Assembly: GCF_030066895.1 (NCBI RefSeq)
Contig: NZ_JASJAV010000004.1
Span: 1-64,000 of the forward strand
From: Breoghania sp.
Lineage (GTDB): Bacteria > Pseudomonadota > Alphaproteobacteria > Rhizobiales > Stappiaceae
DNA: 64,000 nt
Direction: 5' to 3'
Below the pieces are notes generated by a model, which saw only the letters and a list, made by a program, of their open reading frames with translations, had not been told where the DNA came from and ran no database searches. Every line of letters begins with the position of its first letter. Position 1 is the first letter of the stretch. This document shows positions 38,365-49,177 of this stretch, piece after piece. A program made the translations under genes and the position numbers.

Positions 38365-39203
38365 AGGTCGGGGAAGGCGGGCGTGCGCTGCTCGACGAGG
38401 CTCTCGACGCCCTCGCGAAAATCGGGGGTCGCGAAGCTCGCATGCATTTCGGTGTCCGCGACTGCGAGTGCCTTAGCGAAGTCTTGCGAGCGCGTGGCCT
38501 GGATCTGGCGTTTCATGACGGCCATAGAACGCGGCGAGGATATCACCGCGAGATGCGCGGCGGTCTCACGGACGGTTTCCATCAAGCTGGTACCGGGCAG
38601 GGCCGCATTGACCAGCTCGAGGGCGGCGGCTTCCGTTCCTCGGAATTTGCGGGCGCTCAGCAGAAGGTCGAGAGCGGCCTGTTCCCCGATGAGACGGGGG
38701 AGCACCCAGGCGCTGCCGTGTTCCGCGATCAGGCCACGGGCGGCAAAGGCCGTGGTGAAGACGGCATCCTCGGCCGCATAGCGGAAATCGCAGTAGAGCG
38801 TGAAGACGAGGTCGATCCACACGCAAGGCCCGTTGATGGTCGCTATGACCGGCTTGGGGCAATCGTAGAGATAGCCGAAGTGGTCGGGATAGATCCCTGC
38901 GAGATCCGGTCCGGGTGCGTCCTCGAAAGCGATGTCGTCAGGGTGGAGGGTCTCTTCGCCACGGCTCTTGCCGCGTTCGACGGTGATTTCGAGGTTCTTC
39001 ACCTCCGCGCCTGCACAGAAACCCCGCCCGGTGCCGGTTATCGCGATACAGCGGATATCTGGATCCTGTCCCGCGATGCCGACGGCGTGTCGAACCTCGT
39101 CGGCCATGCGTGGCGTCCAAGCGTTCAACCTGTCCGGACGATTGAGCGTGATCGTGGCGATCCGGTCCGCGTTTTCCACGCGGATTTCCTGATAGTCGGT
39201 CAT
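38361..39203 (-). CDS. Enoyl-CoA hydratase/isomerase family protein with altered oxyanion loop
   Basis: The crotonase-fold protein has 280 residues. TITLNRPDRLNAW and GTGRGFCAGAEVKNL are typical and form the first oxyanion strand. The second loop reads NGPCVWIDLVFTLYCD where the family has a Gly-rich loop (G-x-G); the two expected glycines are Trp and Asp (GGC to GAC is one transition). Activity is therefore doubtful although the frame is open. A stop and start overlap joins it to the APH gene. It heads the minus-strand half of the catabolic locus, divergent from the 3-hydroxyacyl-CoA dehydrogenase. Confidence 0.85.
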   Translation of the reverse strand: MTDYQEIRVENADRIATITLNRPDRLNAWTPRMADEVRHAVGIAGQDPDIRCIAITGTGRGFCAGAEVKNLEITVERGKSRGEETLHPDDIAFEDAPGPDLAGIYPDHFGYLYDCPKPVIATINGPCVWIDLVFTLYCDFRYAAEDAVFTTAFAARGLIAEHGSAWVLPRLIGEQAALDLLLSARKFRGTEAAALELVNAALPGTSLMETVRETAAHLAVISSPRSMAVMKRQIQATRSQDFAKALAVADTEMHASFATPDFREGVESLVEQRTPAFPDL

Positions 39204-39336
39204 CGGTTCCCTCTCTCACGGCCCGTTTCAACGCAGCAAAACGGACTGAACTTGACAAACATCAGGACTATTAGGTAGACGCGCCTGGGAGGTTCTCGGT
39301 ATCGACGCGAATTCACCGCGTCGCCCGGTCGAGACC

Positions 39337-40539
39337 GTGGGGATCATCGGTGCGGGTACCATGGGCGGTGGCATCGCGATTAATTTCGCCACCGTCGGGA
39401 TCCCGGTGAAGATCCTCGACACGACGCGCGAAGCGCTGGATCGCGAGCTCGGGGTCATTCACGGAAACTACCAGCGAAGCGCGGACAAGGGCCGGTTCAC
39501 TCAAGATGAGTTGGAAGCCCGGATGGGGCGGATCGAGGGCGTTCTCGACATGGCCGCCTTCGCCGATTGCGATCTGATCATCGAGGCGATTTTCGAGGAT
39601 ATCGATCTCAAGAAGAAGATCTTCACGGATCTGGACAAAACGGCAAAGCCCGGCGCGATCCTGGCGACAAACACTTCGGCGCTCGATATCGATGAAATCG
39701 CGGCCGTCACCTCCCGTCCTCAGGACGTGATCGGGCTGCATTTCTTCTCGCCCGCCAATGTCATTAAGCTGCTGGAGATTGTGCGCGCCGAGCACACTGC
39801 CGATGACGTGGTGGCAACGAGCATGGATCTGGCGCGCACCATCGGCAAGGTGGCCGTGTTGGTCGGTGTTTGCTGGGGATTTGTCGGCAACCGCATGTTG
39901 CGTGCGCGTCGCCAGCAGGCCGACCGGTTGATGTTTTCCGGCGTTCTGCCCTGGGATATCGACAAGGTGATCAACGATTTCGGTTTCCGGATGGGGCCGT
40001 TCCAGATGGCGGATTTCGCCGGGCTCGATATTGGTTGGGCGCCGGGGGCAAAGACCGACTATCCGGTTCGCGACGCACTGTGCGAAATGGGACGGCGAGG
40101 CCAGAAGACCGGGGCCGGCTGGTACGATTACGAGGGACGTCAGGGCGTGCCCTCGGATGTAACGGCCGGGATCATTCGCGAGATCACGGGCGCGGAGTCG
40201 CGTTCCATGCTGCCGGAGAAGATCGTGATCGCGTGTCTCTATCCGATGATCAACGAGGTTGTGAAGATCCTTGAGGAAAACAAGGCGCAGCGACCTTCCG
40301 ATATCGATGTCATCTGGCTCAACGGCTACGGCTGGCCTGCGGATACGGGCGGGCCGATCTACTGGGCGGACAGGATCGGTGCGGCTGAAGTCCTCGACAA
40401 AATCGAAGCTCTTGCGATGGCGGATCCCGGGCTTGAACCGGCAGATCGTCTGCGCCGACTGGTGGAAACGGGCGGATCGTTCCTGGACCTTGATTTCGGT
40501 GGCCTGAAGACGGCGCGTGCACGAGGGCGGGCGGCATGA
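39337..40539 (+). CDS. 3-hydroxyacyl-CoA dehydrogenase
   Basis: This NAD enzyme oxidises 3-hydroxyacyl-CoA. The dinucleotide fold opens VGIIGAGTMGGGIAINFA with all glycines present, then NTSALDIDEIA and GLHFFSPANVIKLLEIV, where the catalytic His lies, and a C-terminal domain with NGYGWPADTGGPIYWAD. Only GTG 39337 is available as a start, and it cuts into the first strand. The codon ATC at 39301, 9 bases after a GGGAGG, aligns with the expected N-terminus, so ATG to ATC may have occurred. The end overlaps the next gene by 4 bp. The frame is otherwise intact at 400 residues. Confidence 0.88.
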   Translation: MGIIGAGTMGGGIAINFATVGIPVKILDTTREALDRELGVIHGNYQRSADKGRFTQDELEARMGRIEGVLDMAAFADCDLIIEAIFEDIDLKKKIFTDLDKTAKPGAILATNTSALDIDEIAAVTSRPQDVIGLHFFSPANVIKLLEIVRAEHTADDVVATSMDLARTIGKVAVLVGVCWGFVGNRMLRARRQQADRLMFSGVLPWDIDKVINDFGFRMGPFQMADFAGLDIGWAPGAKTDYPVRDALCEMGRRGQKTGAGWYDYEGRQGVPSDVTAGIIREITGAESRSMLPEKIVIACLYPMINEVVKILEENKAQRPSDIDVIWLNGYGWPADTGGPIYWADRIGAAEVLDKIEALAMADPGLEPADRLRRLVETGGSFLDLDFGGLKTARARGRAA

Positions 40540-41316
40540 CGGAGACCGAATTCTGCAAGGTGGAACAGCAGGATCGCGTGCTTCTCGTCACCATGAAGCG
40601 GCCGGATGTGATGAACGTGGTTCACGCGCCCATGCACCATGAGATGTCGCGGATCTGGGATGACTTTGCCGCAGATTCCGATCTATGGGTGGCGGTTCTT
40701 ACCGGGGCGGGGGAGCGGGTGTTTTCCGCAGGCAACGACCTGAAATACACCGCGCAGGGCGGCAAGATGAAGCCGCCCACGACGGGTTTTGCGGGTATGA
40801 TCTCTCGGTTCGATCTGGAAAAGCCGGTCATCGCGGCGGTCAACGGCGTGGCGATGGGGGGGCGGGTTCGAAACCGCGCTTGCCTGTGACATCATTCTGG
40901 CCGATGCGAAGGCGACCTTCGCGCTGCCCGAGCCCAAGGTCGGCTTCTTTGCCGCTACCGGGGGCGTTCAGCTGCTGACCCGCCAGATCGGTCGCAAGCC
41001 TGCGGTCGAGATGCTCCTGACCGGGCGGCGCGTCTCGGCGAAGGAAGGCCAGCGCCTCGGTTTCGTCAACGAGGTCACAGATCCCGGGACCGTGTTGGAG
41101 CGTGCGCTCGACGAGGCCCGTGAAATCGCATCTGTCTCGCCCTCATCGATCCGCGCTGCGTTGCGGGTCTTGCGTCATATGGACGACATGGAGAATCTGC
41201 GCACCAACCTTCTCTACAGTCGGCAGGTGTTGATGGATCTTCGCGAAACAGAGGATTTCAGCGCGGGCGTCAACGCCTTCGTGGAGAAACGCGCACCGGA
41301 ATGGAAAAACCGGTAG
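40536..41316 (+). pseudogene. Enoyl-CoA hydratase family protein, frameshift in a G run
   Basis: The crotonase-fold enzyme starts at ATG 40536 (overlapping the previous stop). TGAGERVFSAGNDLKYTA and PVIAAVNGVAMGG form the two oxyanion segments. A G run near 40856-40862 has seven G where six would keep the frame GGGFETALACDIILADA. From there it continues in the second frame (LPEPKVGFFAATGGVQLL) to 41316. It is a single homopolymer lesion, either slippage or a read error. Confidence 0.87.
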
Positions 41317-41344
41317 GGAGCGAAGCTCAGGGAGGAGCGACCAC

Positions 41345-42542
41345 ATGAATCCGGCAGAAATGCCCCCGGAACTGAACGATCTCGCCATGTCGGAAGCGTC
41401 CCATCCACTTCTGGAAAAGGTGATCACCCATGTTCGCGACCATTGCGATCCGGCCTACGAGGAATTCGAGCGGTTGGGCAGGGGGAGATAGGAGCGCTTT
41501 TCCTATGCGCCGGGGCAATTGGAAATTCTGGCGGATCTGAAGGCGCGCGCGAAAAGCGAGGGCCTGTGGAACTTCTTCCTGCCGAATGCGGGGACGGGCG
41601 AGGGGCTGTCGAACCTCGATTACGCCTATATCGCGTTTGAACTCGGCAAGAACCCCATCGCGCCGGAAACCCTGAACTGCTCGGCTCCCGATACGGGCAA
41701 CATGGAGGTTCTGGAGCGCGTCGGGACGCCCGCTCAGAAAGAACGCTGGTTGAAGCCTCTGCTCGAAGGCGAAATACGGTCTGCCTTTGCCATGACGGAG
41801 CCGGACGTCGCGTCTTCGGATGCGCGCAACATCCAGACCTCGGCCGTTCTTGAAAACGGCGAATGGGTCGTCAACGGCGAGAAGTATTACATCTCCGGAG
41901 CGGGCGATCCGCGCTGCAAGATCATGATCGTCATGGTTCGCACGTCCTCGGATGCCGAGGCCTTCCGCCAGCAGAGCCAGATCCTTGTTCCGACCAATAC
42001 GCCGGGGGTCGAGATCGTCGGGTCGATGCATGTCTTCGGTCAGGATCACGTGCCGCACGGGCATATGCATATCCGGTTCAACAATGTCCGCGTGCCGGAG
42101 GAAAACATCCTCTGGGGGGAAGGCCGCGGCTTCGAAATCAGCCAGCTCCGGTTGGGGCCAGGGCGGATCCACCATTGCATGCGGTCCATCGGGGCGGCCG
42201 AAAAGGCGCTCGACATGCTGATCGCCCGTGGGCTGGACCGCGAAGACTTCGGCCGCAAGAAGGAGGCGCGTGTCTGGGTCTCGATGATCAAGGCGATGGT
42301 GCCGGAAAAGGCCTGCAAGATCATCGACGATGCGATGCAGGTGCACGGCGCGACTGGCCTGAGCCAATGGACCGATCTGCCCGATGTACATGAAGCAGCG
42401 CACGATCCGCTTGGCTGATGGACCTGATGAGGTGCATCACGCCGTCGTCGCGCGGGCGGAGAGGAAGGCGTTCGAAGCCTCCAACGCACGTCGAAAGGCT
42501 GCCGCGCACCGCGGTCAGAGCCATGTTTTCGAGGGGCCCTGA
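41345..42542 (+). pseudogene. Acyl-CoA dehydrogenase (ACAD11-like), amber stop and C-terminal frameshift
   Basis: From ATG 41345 the N-terminal helices lead to TAG at 41489-41491 (LGRGR-stop-ERFSYAPGQ). The frame is then open through FAMTEPDVASSDARNIQ, VVNGEKYYISGAGDPRC, MHIRFNNVRVPEENILWGEGRG and VHGATGLSQWTDL. A base change in length near 42385 shifts the frame; the true end (YMKQRTIRLADGPDEVHHAVVAR) lies in the next frame, stopping at 42542. Long ACADs of this type work with the APH-type kinase found in the same locus. The SDR gene follows 3 bp later. Confidence 0.87.
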
Positions 42543-42545
42543 TCC

Positions 42546-43312
42546 ATGCGGGACCTGTTCGATCTGACCGGGCGCGTCGCTGTTCTGACCGGCGCGTCCA
42601 AGGGCATGGGCAAGGTGATGGTGCACGCGCTCGCGGCACGTGGTGCGACGGTCGTCATCTCCTCGTGCAAGCAGGATCGACTCGATGCGGCGGCGGAAAT
42701 CAATTCCGAAATCGGGGCCGATCGCGTTCATGCGGTCGCGGCCAATGCCGGGCGAAAGGGGGATCTCGAAGCTCTGATCGCTCAAGCTCGCGAGCTGGCC
42801 GGGCCTATCGACATCGCGATCGGCAATGCGGGGGTCAATCCGCATTACGGTCCGATCTCGGAAATCCCGGACGATGCGTTCGAGAAGATCATGACGACGA
42901 ACGTTCAGGCGAACCTCTGGTTCACGCGTCTCGTCGTGCCGGACATGATCGAGAAAGGACGCGGGGCGCTGGTCTTCACGTCGTCGATCGGTGCGTTCAA
43001 ACCGGGCGCTCGGAGCGTACGGTACTTCGAAGCTGACGCTTCTGGGACTGGTGCGCAATCTCGCACTGTAATACGGGCCCATCGGGCATTCGGGCCAATG
43101 CGATCTGTCCCGGGGTCGTGCGAACCGATTTCGCCCGGGTCCTGTGGGATACGCCGGAAGCGGAGGAACGCGCGAAAAGCCAGATACCGTTGCGCCATCT
43201 GGGCGAGCCGGAGGATTTCGCCGGGGTCGTGACCTTTCTGGCCTCCGATGCGAGCCGCTACATGACCGGACAAGCCCTCACCATTTGCGGTGGCACGGCG
43301 ATGTGGAGTTGA
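42546..43312 (+). pseudogene. Short-chain dehydrogenase/reductase, broken near the active site
   Basis: The Rossmann N-terminus is clean (VAVLTGASKGMGKVMVHALAARG, then IDIAIGNAGVNP, and the catalytic Ser in LVFTSSIGAF). After that the frame changes: LGAYGTSKLTLLGLVRNLAL with the Tyr and Lys of YxxxK in one frame, TAA at the next codon, then RANAICPGVVRTDFARVLWD and the normal C-terminus in another frame to 43312. It is likely a 3-hydroxyacyl-CoA or alcohol dehydrogenase of the pathway. Confidence 0.83.
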
Positions 43313-43316
43313 GCGC

Positions 43317-44087
43317 ATGAAGGTGGAGGGAAGCATCGTCGTCGTGACGGGAGGGGCAGGCGGTATCGGCCGCGCTCTCGCCCATGCAGCGGCGAAGGCG
43401 CGTCATGTCGTTGTCGCCGATATCGATGAGGTCGGCGCGCAACGCACGGCAAACGAGATCGGCGGCACGGTGCGCGCCGTCGATGTCAGCCGCGAAGAGG
43501 ACATCGCCGCTCTGATCGGCGAGACGGGGTATGCAGTCGGTCCGATCGGGCTCTTCTGCGGGAATGCCGGGATCTTCGTCCCCGGCGGGGTCGACGTGCC
43601 GGATGCGGACTGGGAGAGGATCTGGAAGATCAACGTGATGGCCCATATCTGGACCGCTCGACATCTCTTTCCGCGCATGGCGGCGCGCGGCGGCGGCCAT
43701 GTGCTGATCACGGCATCGGCCGCCGGGCTCCTGAGCCAGGTGGGCTCGGCGCCCTATGCGGTGACGAAACACGGGGCGGTGGCGGCTGCCGAATGACTGG
43801 CGCTCACCCACGGCGACGACGGGATCGGCGTCAGCGTGCTCTGCCCGCAGGCGGTGCGCACGGACATGATCGCGGGCAAGGAAGATGGCGTCGCCAACGT
43901 CAACGGATTGATGGAACCGGAGGTTGTTGCCGCTGCCGGGATCGACGCTGTCGAGGAGGGGCGTTTCCTCGTGCTGCCGCACGCCGAGGTATGCGATTAC
44001 ATGCGCCGCCGGGCGGATGACATGGATCGCTGGATTGGAGGAATGCGCCGGTTGAACCGGACCTACAACGCAAACGCGGACAACTGA
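43317..44087 (+). pseudogene. Short-chain dehydrogenase/reductase, internal opal stop
   Basis: ATG 43317 lies 4 bp after the previous gene. The NAD-binding motif VVVTGGAGGIGRALAHAAAK, GNAGIFVPGG, ITASAAGLLSQVGSAPYAVTKHG (Ser, YxxxK) and CPQAVRTDMIAG are all present. One TGA at 43794-43796 (VAAAE-stop-LALTHGDDG) replaces the conserved Trp after the active-site helix, so TGG to TGA is the likely change. Everything else is in one frame. Confidence 0.88.
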
Positions 44088-44134
44088 AGAACACAAAACG
44101 TCCGAGCAGTTTCTTTCAAGGAGGAAAGACGAAA

Positions 44135-45355
44135 TTGTGCGATGCAGTAATCGTATCGACGGCGCGAACGCCGATCGGCAAGGCTTATCGTGGTGTGTTC
44201 AACATTACCCAGGCACAGGCGCTGATCGGTCATGCCGTCAGCCATGCAGTTCAGCGCGCCGGGGTGGACGGGGCTGAGATCGAGGATTGCGTGATCGGCT
44301 GCGCGATCCAGCAGGGCTCGACCGGCGGCAATATCGGGCGGCAGGCCGCCATTCGAGCAGGCCTGCCCACGACCGTCTCCGGCATGTCTCTCGACCGGCA
44401 ATGCGCAAGCGGGCTGATGGCGATCGCGACGGCGGCGAAACAGGTGGTGCATGACGGCATGCAGATCGCGGTCGGCGACGGCGTGGAGTCTATCTCTCTC
44501 GTCCAGAACCAGAATTACCGGACCGATCATCGCGCCGATCCCTGGATCACCGAGCATCGACCGGACCTCTACATGTCCATGCTGGAAACCGCCGAGATCG
44601 TCGCGGAGCGCTATGGCGTCAGCCGTGAGGAGCAGGACGAATATGTGCTGCGCTCGCAGCAGCGCACGGCGGCAGCACAGGAGGTAGGTCGCTTCGATGC
44701 CGAGATCGTTCCGCTGATCACGACCAAGGCTGTCACCGACAAGGAGACCAAGGAGCTCTCCTATCACGAGGTCACGCTCACAAAGAACGAGGGCAATCGC
44801 CCGCAGACGACGCTCGCCGATCTCTCGGGGTTGAAGTTGGTCTTCAAGGACGGTCTTACTGTCGGCGAGGGCAAGTTCATTACCGCCGGCAATGCCTCGC
44901 AGCTGTCGGACGGCGCATCTGCCTGCGTGGTCATGGAGGCGGCGGAAGCGGAATGGCGTGGATTACAGCCGCTCGGGCGCTATGTCGGCATGGCTGTGGC
45001 CGGGCTCGATCCGGACGAGATGGGCATCGGCCCCGTCTACGCGGTTCCGAAACTGCTGAAGACCAACGGTCTGACAATCGACGATATCGGGCTTTGGGAG
45101 CTGAACGAGGCCTTTGCCTGTCAGGTGCTCTACAGCGCCAAGACGCTCGGCATTCCGGATGAGCGGCTCAATGTGAGCGGCTGGGCGATTTCCATCGGGC
45201 ACCCCTATGGCATGTCGGGCGCGCGGATGGTCGGCCATGCGCTGATCGAGGGCAAACGGCAGGGCGTGAAGCACGTGGTCTTGATCATGTGCGTGGGCGG
45301 CGGCATGGGCGTGGGCGGCGGCATGGGCGTGGCCGGGCTGTTCGAGGTTCTTTAG
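44135..45355 (+). CDS. Thiolase family acetyl-CoA acyltransferase
   Basis: This enzyme cleaves 3-ketoacyl-CoA with CoA. The acylated Cys is in [14 protein letters not shown], the His in [18 protein letters not shown] and the second Cys in LIMCVGGG. The start is TTG 44135 with AAGGAGG ten bases upstream, probably a former ATG. At the C-terminus an 18-bp tandem duplication makes GGGMGV appear twice, where the family has it once at the active-site loop; this could disturb the fold. The frame is otherwise intact at 406 residues. Confidence 0.9.
   Translation: MCDAVIVSTARTPIGKAYRGVFNITQAQALIGHAVSHAVQRAGVDGAEIEDCVIGCAIQQGSTGGNIGRQAAIRAGLPTTVSGMSLDRQCASGLMAIATAAKQVVHDGMQIAVGDGVESISLVQNQNYRTDHRADPWITEHRPDLYMSMLETAEIVAERYGVSREEQDEYVLRSQQRTAAAQEVGRFDAEIVPLITTKAVTDKETKELSYHEVTLTKNEGNRPQTTLADLSGLKLVFKDGLTVGEGKFITAGNASQLSDGASACVVMEAAEAEWRGLQPLGRYVGMAVAGLDPDEMGIGPVYAVPKLLKTNGLTIDDIGLWELNEAFACQVLYSAKTLGIPDERLNVSGWAISIGHPYGMSGARMVGHALIEGKRQGVKHVVLIMCVGGGMGVGGGMGVAGLFEVL
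45293..45328 (+). repeat. Perfect 18-bp tandem duplication in the thiolase gene
   Basis: Units 45293-45310 and 45311-45328 are identical. The duplication is in frame and lies in the glycine-rich loop that follows the second catalytic Cys. Confidence 0.95.
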
Positions 45356-45403
45356 CCGTAATGGGCGGAACGTCGTTTCTTACAGAATAACAAGGGGTTC
45401 CAG

Positions 45404-46592
45404 ATGGATCTTTCTTATTCGTCCGAAGAGGAAGCCTTCCGCACCGAGGTGCGCGATTTTCTCGCCCGGGAATTGCCCGAGCACATCTCTTCCGCCGTGC
45501 GCTCGGGTTGCGAGCTTTCGCACGAGATTTACCAGGAATGGCACGAAATTCTGGGCCGCAGGGGCTGGTTTGGAACCACATGACCGAAAGAATACGGCGG
45601 TTCCGGCTGGACTCCGGTCGAGCGCTATATTTTTGATGTGGAATGCAACCGCCACTACGCGCCGCGCATCGTTGCCTTCGGTCCACACATGCTGGGGCCG
45701 GTCCTGCTGAAATTCGGCTCCGATCAGCAGAAGAACGAAATCCTGCCGAGGATCCTGTCCGGCGAGGACTGGTGGGCGCAGGGGTATTCCGAACCGGGGG
45801 CGGGGTTCGATCTTGCCAGCCTGAAAACACGGGCCGAGCGCGATGGGGATCACTACGTCATCAACGGTCAGAAGACCTGGACGACGCTCGGCCAGCACGC
45901 CAACAAGATCTTCTGTCTGGTACGCACGAAGCAGGACGGCAAGCCTCAGGAAGGCATCAGCTTCCTGCTGATGAATATCGATCTGCCGGGCATCGAGGTC
46001 CGCCCGATCCGGTTGATCGATGGTGGTCACGAGGTCAACGAAGTGTTCTTTTCCGATGTGCGGGTTCCGGTCGCAAACCTTGTCGGGGAGGAGAACAAGG
46101 GCTGGACCGTCGCCAAGTATCTGCTGACCCACGAACGCACCAACATTGCCGGCGTCGGGATTTCGATGCAGGCCCTGGAAGAGGTTAAGGCGTTGACGCG
46201 CAGCGTGCGCCGTCGCGGGTGTCCGTTGATCGAGGATCCGCTTTTTGCGGTGCGGATCGCGCGGGTGGAGACGGATCTGGAGGCGATGAAGATCACCAAT
46301 TTTCGCATGCTCTACACCGCGCAGAAGCAGGGTCAGCCCGGGCCCGAAACCTCGATCCTCAAGATCAAGGGAACGATCATCAATTAGGAGCTGCGCGATC
46401 TCGCGCGCCGCGCACTCGGGCCGGTCGCGGCACCGTTCCCCGGTCATATCACCGACGGGCCATCTGGTGATGGGGCCGAAGGACAGTGAGCACAATGTTG
46501 CCGTCTATTTCAACAACCGCAAGACCGCGATCTTAGGCGGATCGAACGAGATCCAACGCAACATTCTCACCAAGACGATGCTGGAGCTTTAG
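45404..46592 (+). pseudogene. Acyl-CoA dehydrogenase, two stops and a frameshift
   Basis: Starts at ATG 45404. Lesions: TGA at 45581-45583 (GWFGTT-stop-PKEYGG, the Trp of the WPKEYGG motif), TAG at 46385-46387 (GTIIN-stop-ELRDLARRALGP, probably CAG), and a frameshift near 46455. The real end (EHNVAVYFNNRKTAILGGSNEIQRNIL) is read in the next frame to 46592. The body has YSEPGAGFDLASLKT and INGQKTWTTLGQHAN. It is paired with the adjacent smaller dehydrogenase, a pattern seen in heteromeric ACADs for bulky acyl-CoAs. Confidence 0.88.
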
Positions 46593-46595
46593 ATC

Positions 46596-47666
46596 ATGAA
46601 TTTCGATCTGACCGAAGACCGGCAGATGCTTGCCGATACCATGCGCCGCTACCTGGCGGACAAGTGCGCGATCGAGCGACGGAACGCGATCGCCTATGCG
46701 GAGCCGTTTCACAGTGTGGAGATGTGGGCGGAAATGGCGGAGATCGGGATCCCCGGCGCTCTGGTGGGAGAGGAGAATGGCGGCTTTGGCGGAACCGGTT
46801 TCGATATTGCCATCGTCTTCGAGGAACTGGGTCGTGCGCTCTGCCCTGAGCTGTTTCTGGGGACGCTTCTGGCCAGTCGTTTGCTGACGTCTGCGGGGAT
46901 GGATCAGCAGGATCTTGTCGACGGATCCGTTCGCTACGCCGTGGCGGTTTCCGAGATCGATGAACCTTACGACCAGGCTTTCATGAGCATATCGGCGACG
47001 CCGTCCGGTGATGGCTATGTGCTGGAGGGACGCAAGACGGCTGTCTATGGCGGACATATCGTGCACGCGCTGCTGGTGGTCGCCCTGCTTGATGGTCGCC
47101 CGGCGGTGTTCCGCGTCTATCCGAAGGACGTCGCACTGACGGGCTACGGCATGATCGATAGTGGAGGGGCGGCCGAGGTCGTGCTCGATGGCACGCCGGC
47201 GACCTTGCTGATCCGCGAGGCCGAGGACGCCGTTGCCGACATGTATGCGACCGGTCGTTTGGCGCTTTGCGCGGAAGCGGTCGGGACGATGGACGTCGCC
47301 AATGCGCTGCTGCTCGATTACCTGCGCACGCGCAAGCAATTCGGTGTCGTGATCGGCAAGTTCCAGGTGCTGCAGCACCGCGCGGTCGACCTTCTGGCGG
47401 AGATCGAGCAGGCCCGCTCGATAACGATTAACCTTGCGGACAGTCTTGGTACGTCGGACGCTGCCTATCGCTCGGCCATGGCCAAGAGCCTGATCGGACG
47501 GGCAGCCAGGCTCGTGGCGGAAGAGACCGTCCAGATGCATGGCGGCATCGCGATGACCTGGGAATACGCGGCTTCGCACTATGCCAAGCGGCTCGCCATG
47601 ATCGACCATCAGCTCGGCGATACCGATCAGTGCGAGGGCGAGATCGTCCGAAGCTATGCCGCGTGA
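46596..47666 (+). CDS. Acyl-CoA dehydrogenase, second subunit-like
   Basis: The 356-residue protein starts 3 bp after the previous gene. It shows the ACAD N-terminal helices (LTEDRQMLADTMRRYLADK), GIPGALVGEENGGFGGTGFD, the C-terminal CAEAVGTMDVANALLLDYLRTRKQFG helices and VQMHGGIAMTWEYAASHYAKRL. It is shorter than a classic ACAD and, like one subunit of alpha2beta2 steroid-type dehydrogenases, has a poorly conserved middle beta domain. The frame is intact. It is probably useless without the broken partner. Confidence 0.9.
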   Translation: MNFDLTEDRQMLADTMRRYLADKCAIERRNAIAYAEPFHSVEMWAEMAEIGIPGALVGEENGGFGGTGFDIAIVFEELGRALCPELFLGTLLASRLLTSAGMDQQDLVDGSVRYAVAVSEIDEPYDQAFMSISATPSGDGYVLEGRKTAVYGGHIVHALLVVALLDGRPAVFRVYPKDVALTGYGMIDSGGAAEVVLDGTPATLLIREAEDAVADMYATGRLALCAEAVGTMDVANALLLDYLRTRKQFGVVIGKFQVLQHRAVDLLAEIEQARSITINLADSLGTSDAAYRSAMAKSLIGRAARLVAEETVQMHGGIAMTWEYAASHYAKRLAMIDHQLGDTDQCEGEIVRSYAA

Positions 47667-47708
47667 CCGTTCACGCCGTCTTGTCTTGGGGGAAACGGAG
47701 GATGAGGG

Positions 47709-48185
47709 GTGGAGATCGGGGAGATCACGCTTGATGATCTGGAGGCGCGGCTTGGGGATGAAGTCGGCGTTTCCGACTGGGTGAGCATCGATCAGGAGGT
47801 GATCGACGCCTTTGCCGATCTGACGGGAGATCGGCAATTCATCCATGTGGGCCCGCGCCGGGCGGCTCTTGAGGGGTCGTTCGGCGGAACGGTGGCGCAC
47901 GGGTTCCTGACGTTGTCGCTCCTACCGCGTCTGTCGCAATCGGCCTTGCCGAGATTGTCGGGCGTTCGTTCCAGCGTGAATTACGGCTTCGATCGCGTCC
48001 GGTTCCTCGCTCCCGTGCCTGCCGGCGGTCGAATCCGTGGCCGTTTCCGTCTCAAGACGCTAGAACGAAGGGGGCCCGCGTCCGTTCTGATAGTCTGGGA
48101 GACAAGGATCGATCTGGACGGCAGCGACAAGCCCGCCCTTGCCGCCGACTGGCTGGGCCTGCGTCACATGGAGGAGAACGTTTGA
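47709..48185 (+). CDS. MaoC-like (R)-specific enoyl-CoA hydratase
   Basis: The 158-residue hot-dog protein has the hydratase 2 motif: Asp and His in FADLTGDRQFIHVGPRRA, then FGGTVAHGFLTLSLLPRL and SSVNYGFDRVRFLAPVPAGG. The start is GTG 47709. The stop overlaps the next start by one base. The frame is intact. It hydrates trans-2-enoyl-CoA in the pathway. Confidence 0.9.
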   Translation: MEIGEITLDDLEARLGDEVGVSDWVSIDQEVIDAFADLTGDRQFIHVGPRRAALEGSFGGTVAHGFLTLSLLPRLSQSALPRLSGVRSSVNYGFDRVRFLAPVPAGGRIRGRFRLKTLERRGPASVLIVWETRIDLDGSDKPALAADWLGLRHMEENV

Positions 48186-49177
48186 TGCGCCGTAATGCCC
48201 GACTGTCCGAAATCCTCAAAGGATTGTGCCTGCCGATGGTGGCCGCGCCGATTTTCATCGTGTCCGGCCCGGATCTGGTGATTGCGCAATGCAAGGCAGG
48301 GATCGTCGGCAGTTTCCCCGCGCTCAATGCGCGGGAGGGTGAGGGCGAAGCGCCGATGCTCGACATGTGGTTGCAGCGCATTACCGAGGAACTGGATCGG
48401 CACAATCAGGCAAATCCGGACCGCCCGGCGGCTCCCTTCGCTGTCAATCAGATCGTTCATCGCTCCAATACGTGGTTGGAGAGGGATGTGGAGATCTGTG
48501 CCCGTTGGAAGGTGCCGATCTGGATCACGTCGCTGGGCGCGCGGCCGGAGGTCAACGCTGTTGCGCACGAGGCGGGCGGTGTGGTGCTGCACGACATCAT
48601 CAACAATACCTTCGCGCACAAGGCGATCGACAAGGGCGCCGACGGGTTGATCGCGGTGGCTGCTGGAGCCGGAGGGCATGCGGGGCCGCAATCGCCGTTT
48701 GCGCTCATCACCGAAATCCGGAGCTGGTTCGACGGGCCGCTGCTTCTGTCCGGCAGTATCGCGACCGGGCAGGCTTTGCTTGCCGCGTAAGTGCTCGGGG
48801 CAGATCTCGGCTATGTCGGTTCCGCCTTCATCGCGACCGATGAAGCGAATGCACCTGCCGATTACAAGCAGATGATCGGGGATTGCGGGGCCGAAGACAT
48901 CGTCACCTCGTCGCTCTTCACGGGCATTTCCGGCAACTATCTCAAGCCGTCCATCACGAATGCGGGGCTCGATCCGGACGCTCTGCGCGCAGGTGGGGCG
49001 GCGGCGATGAGTTTCAGCAAAGGTAGTTCCAAGCCGAAGGCGTGGAGCCAGATCTGGGGCGCCGGGCAGGGTATCGGGGCTGTTCGTAACACCGTTCCTG
49101 CCGGCGAACTGGTGCAGTGAATGGAGCGGGAATATCAGGCGGCTCTCGATAATATCCGGATCGCGGAGGACGTATGA
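48185..49177 (+). pseudogene. Nitronate monooxygenase / 2-nitropropane dioxygenase-like FMN protein, two in-frame stops
   Basis: This FMN TIM-barrel protein has the family landmarks LPMVAAPIFIVSGPDLVIAQ, NQIVHRSNTW, ITSLGARPEV, AVAAGAGGHAGPQSPFAL (active-site His) and LSGSIATGQALLAA. TAA at 48788-48790 follows ALLAA and TGA at 49118-49120 follows GELVQ (Trp likely); the frame then continues to the stop at 49175-49177. In acyl-CoA loci, proteins of this family often act as enoyl-CoA reductase-like or detoxifying enzymes; the exact role is unknown. It overlaps the next gene by 4 bp. Confidence 0.86.

Noticed and set aside
46533..47900. A 455-codon minus-strand open frame.
   Set aside because: It is antisense to an intact acyl-CoA dehydrogenase and the MaoC gene, has no recognisable motifs and is His/Arg-rich, as antisense of GC-rich genes usually is.
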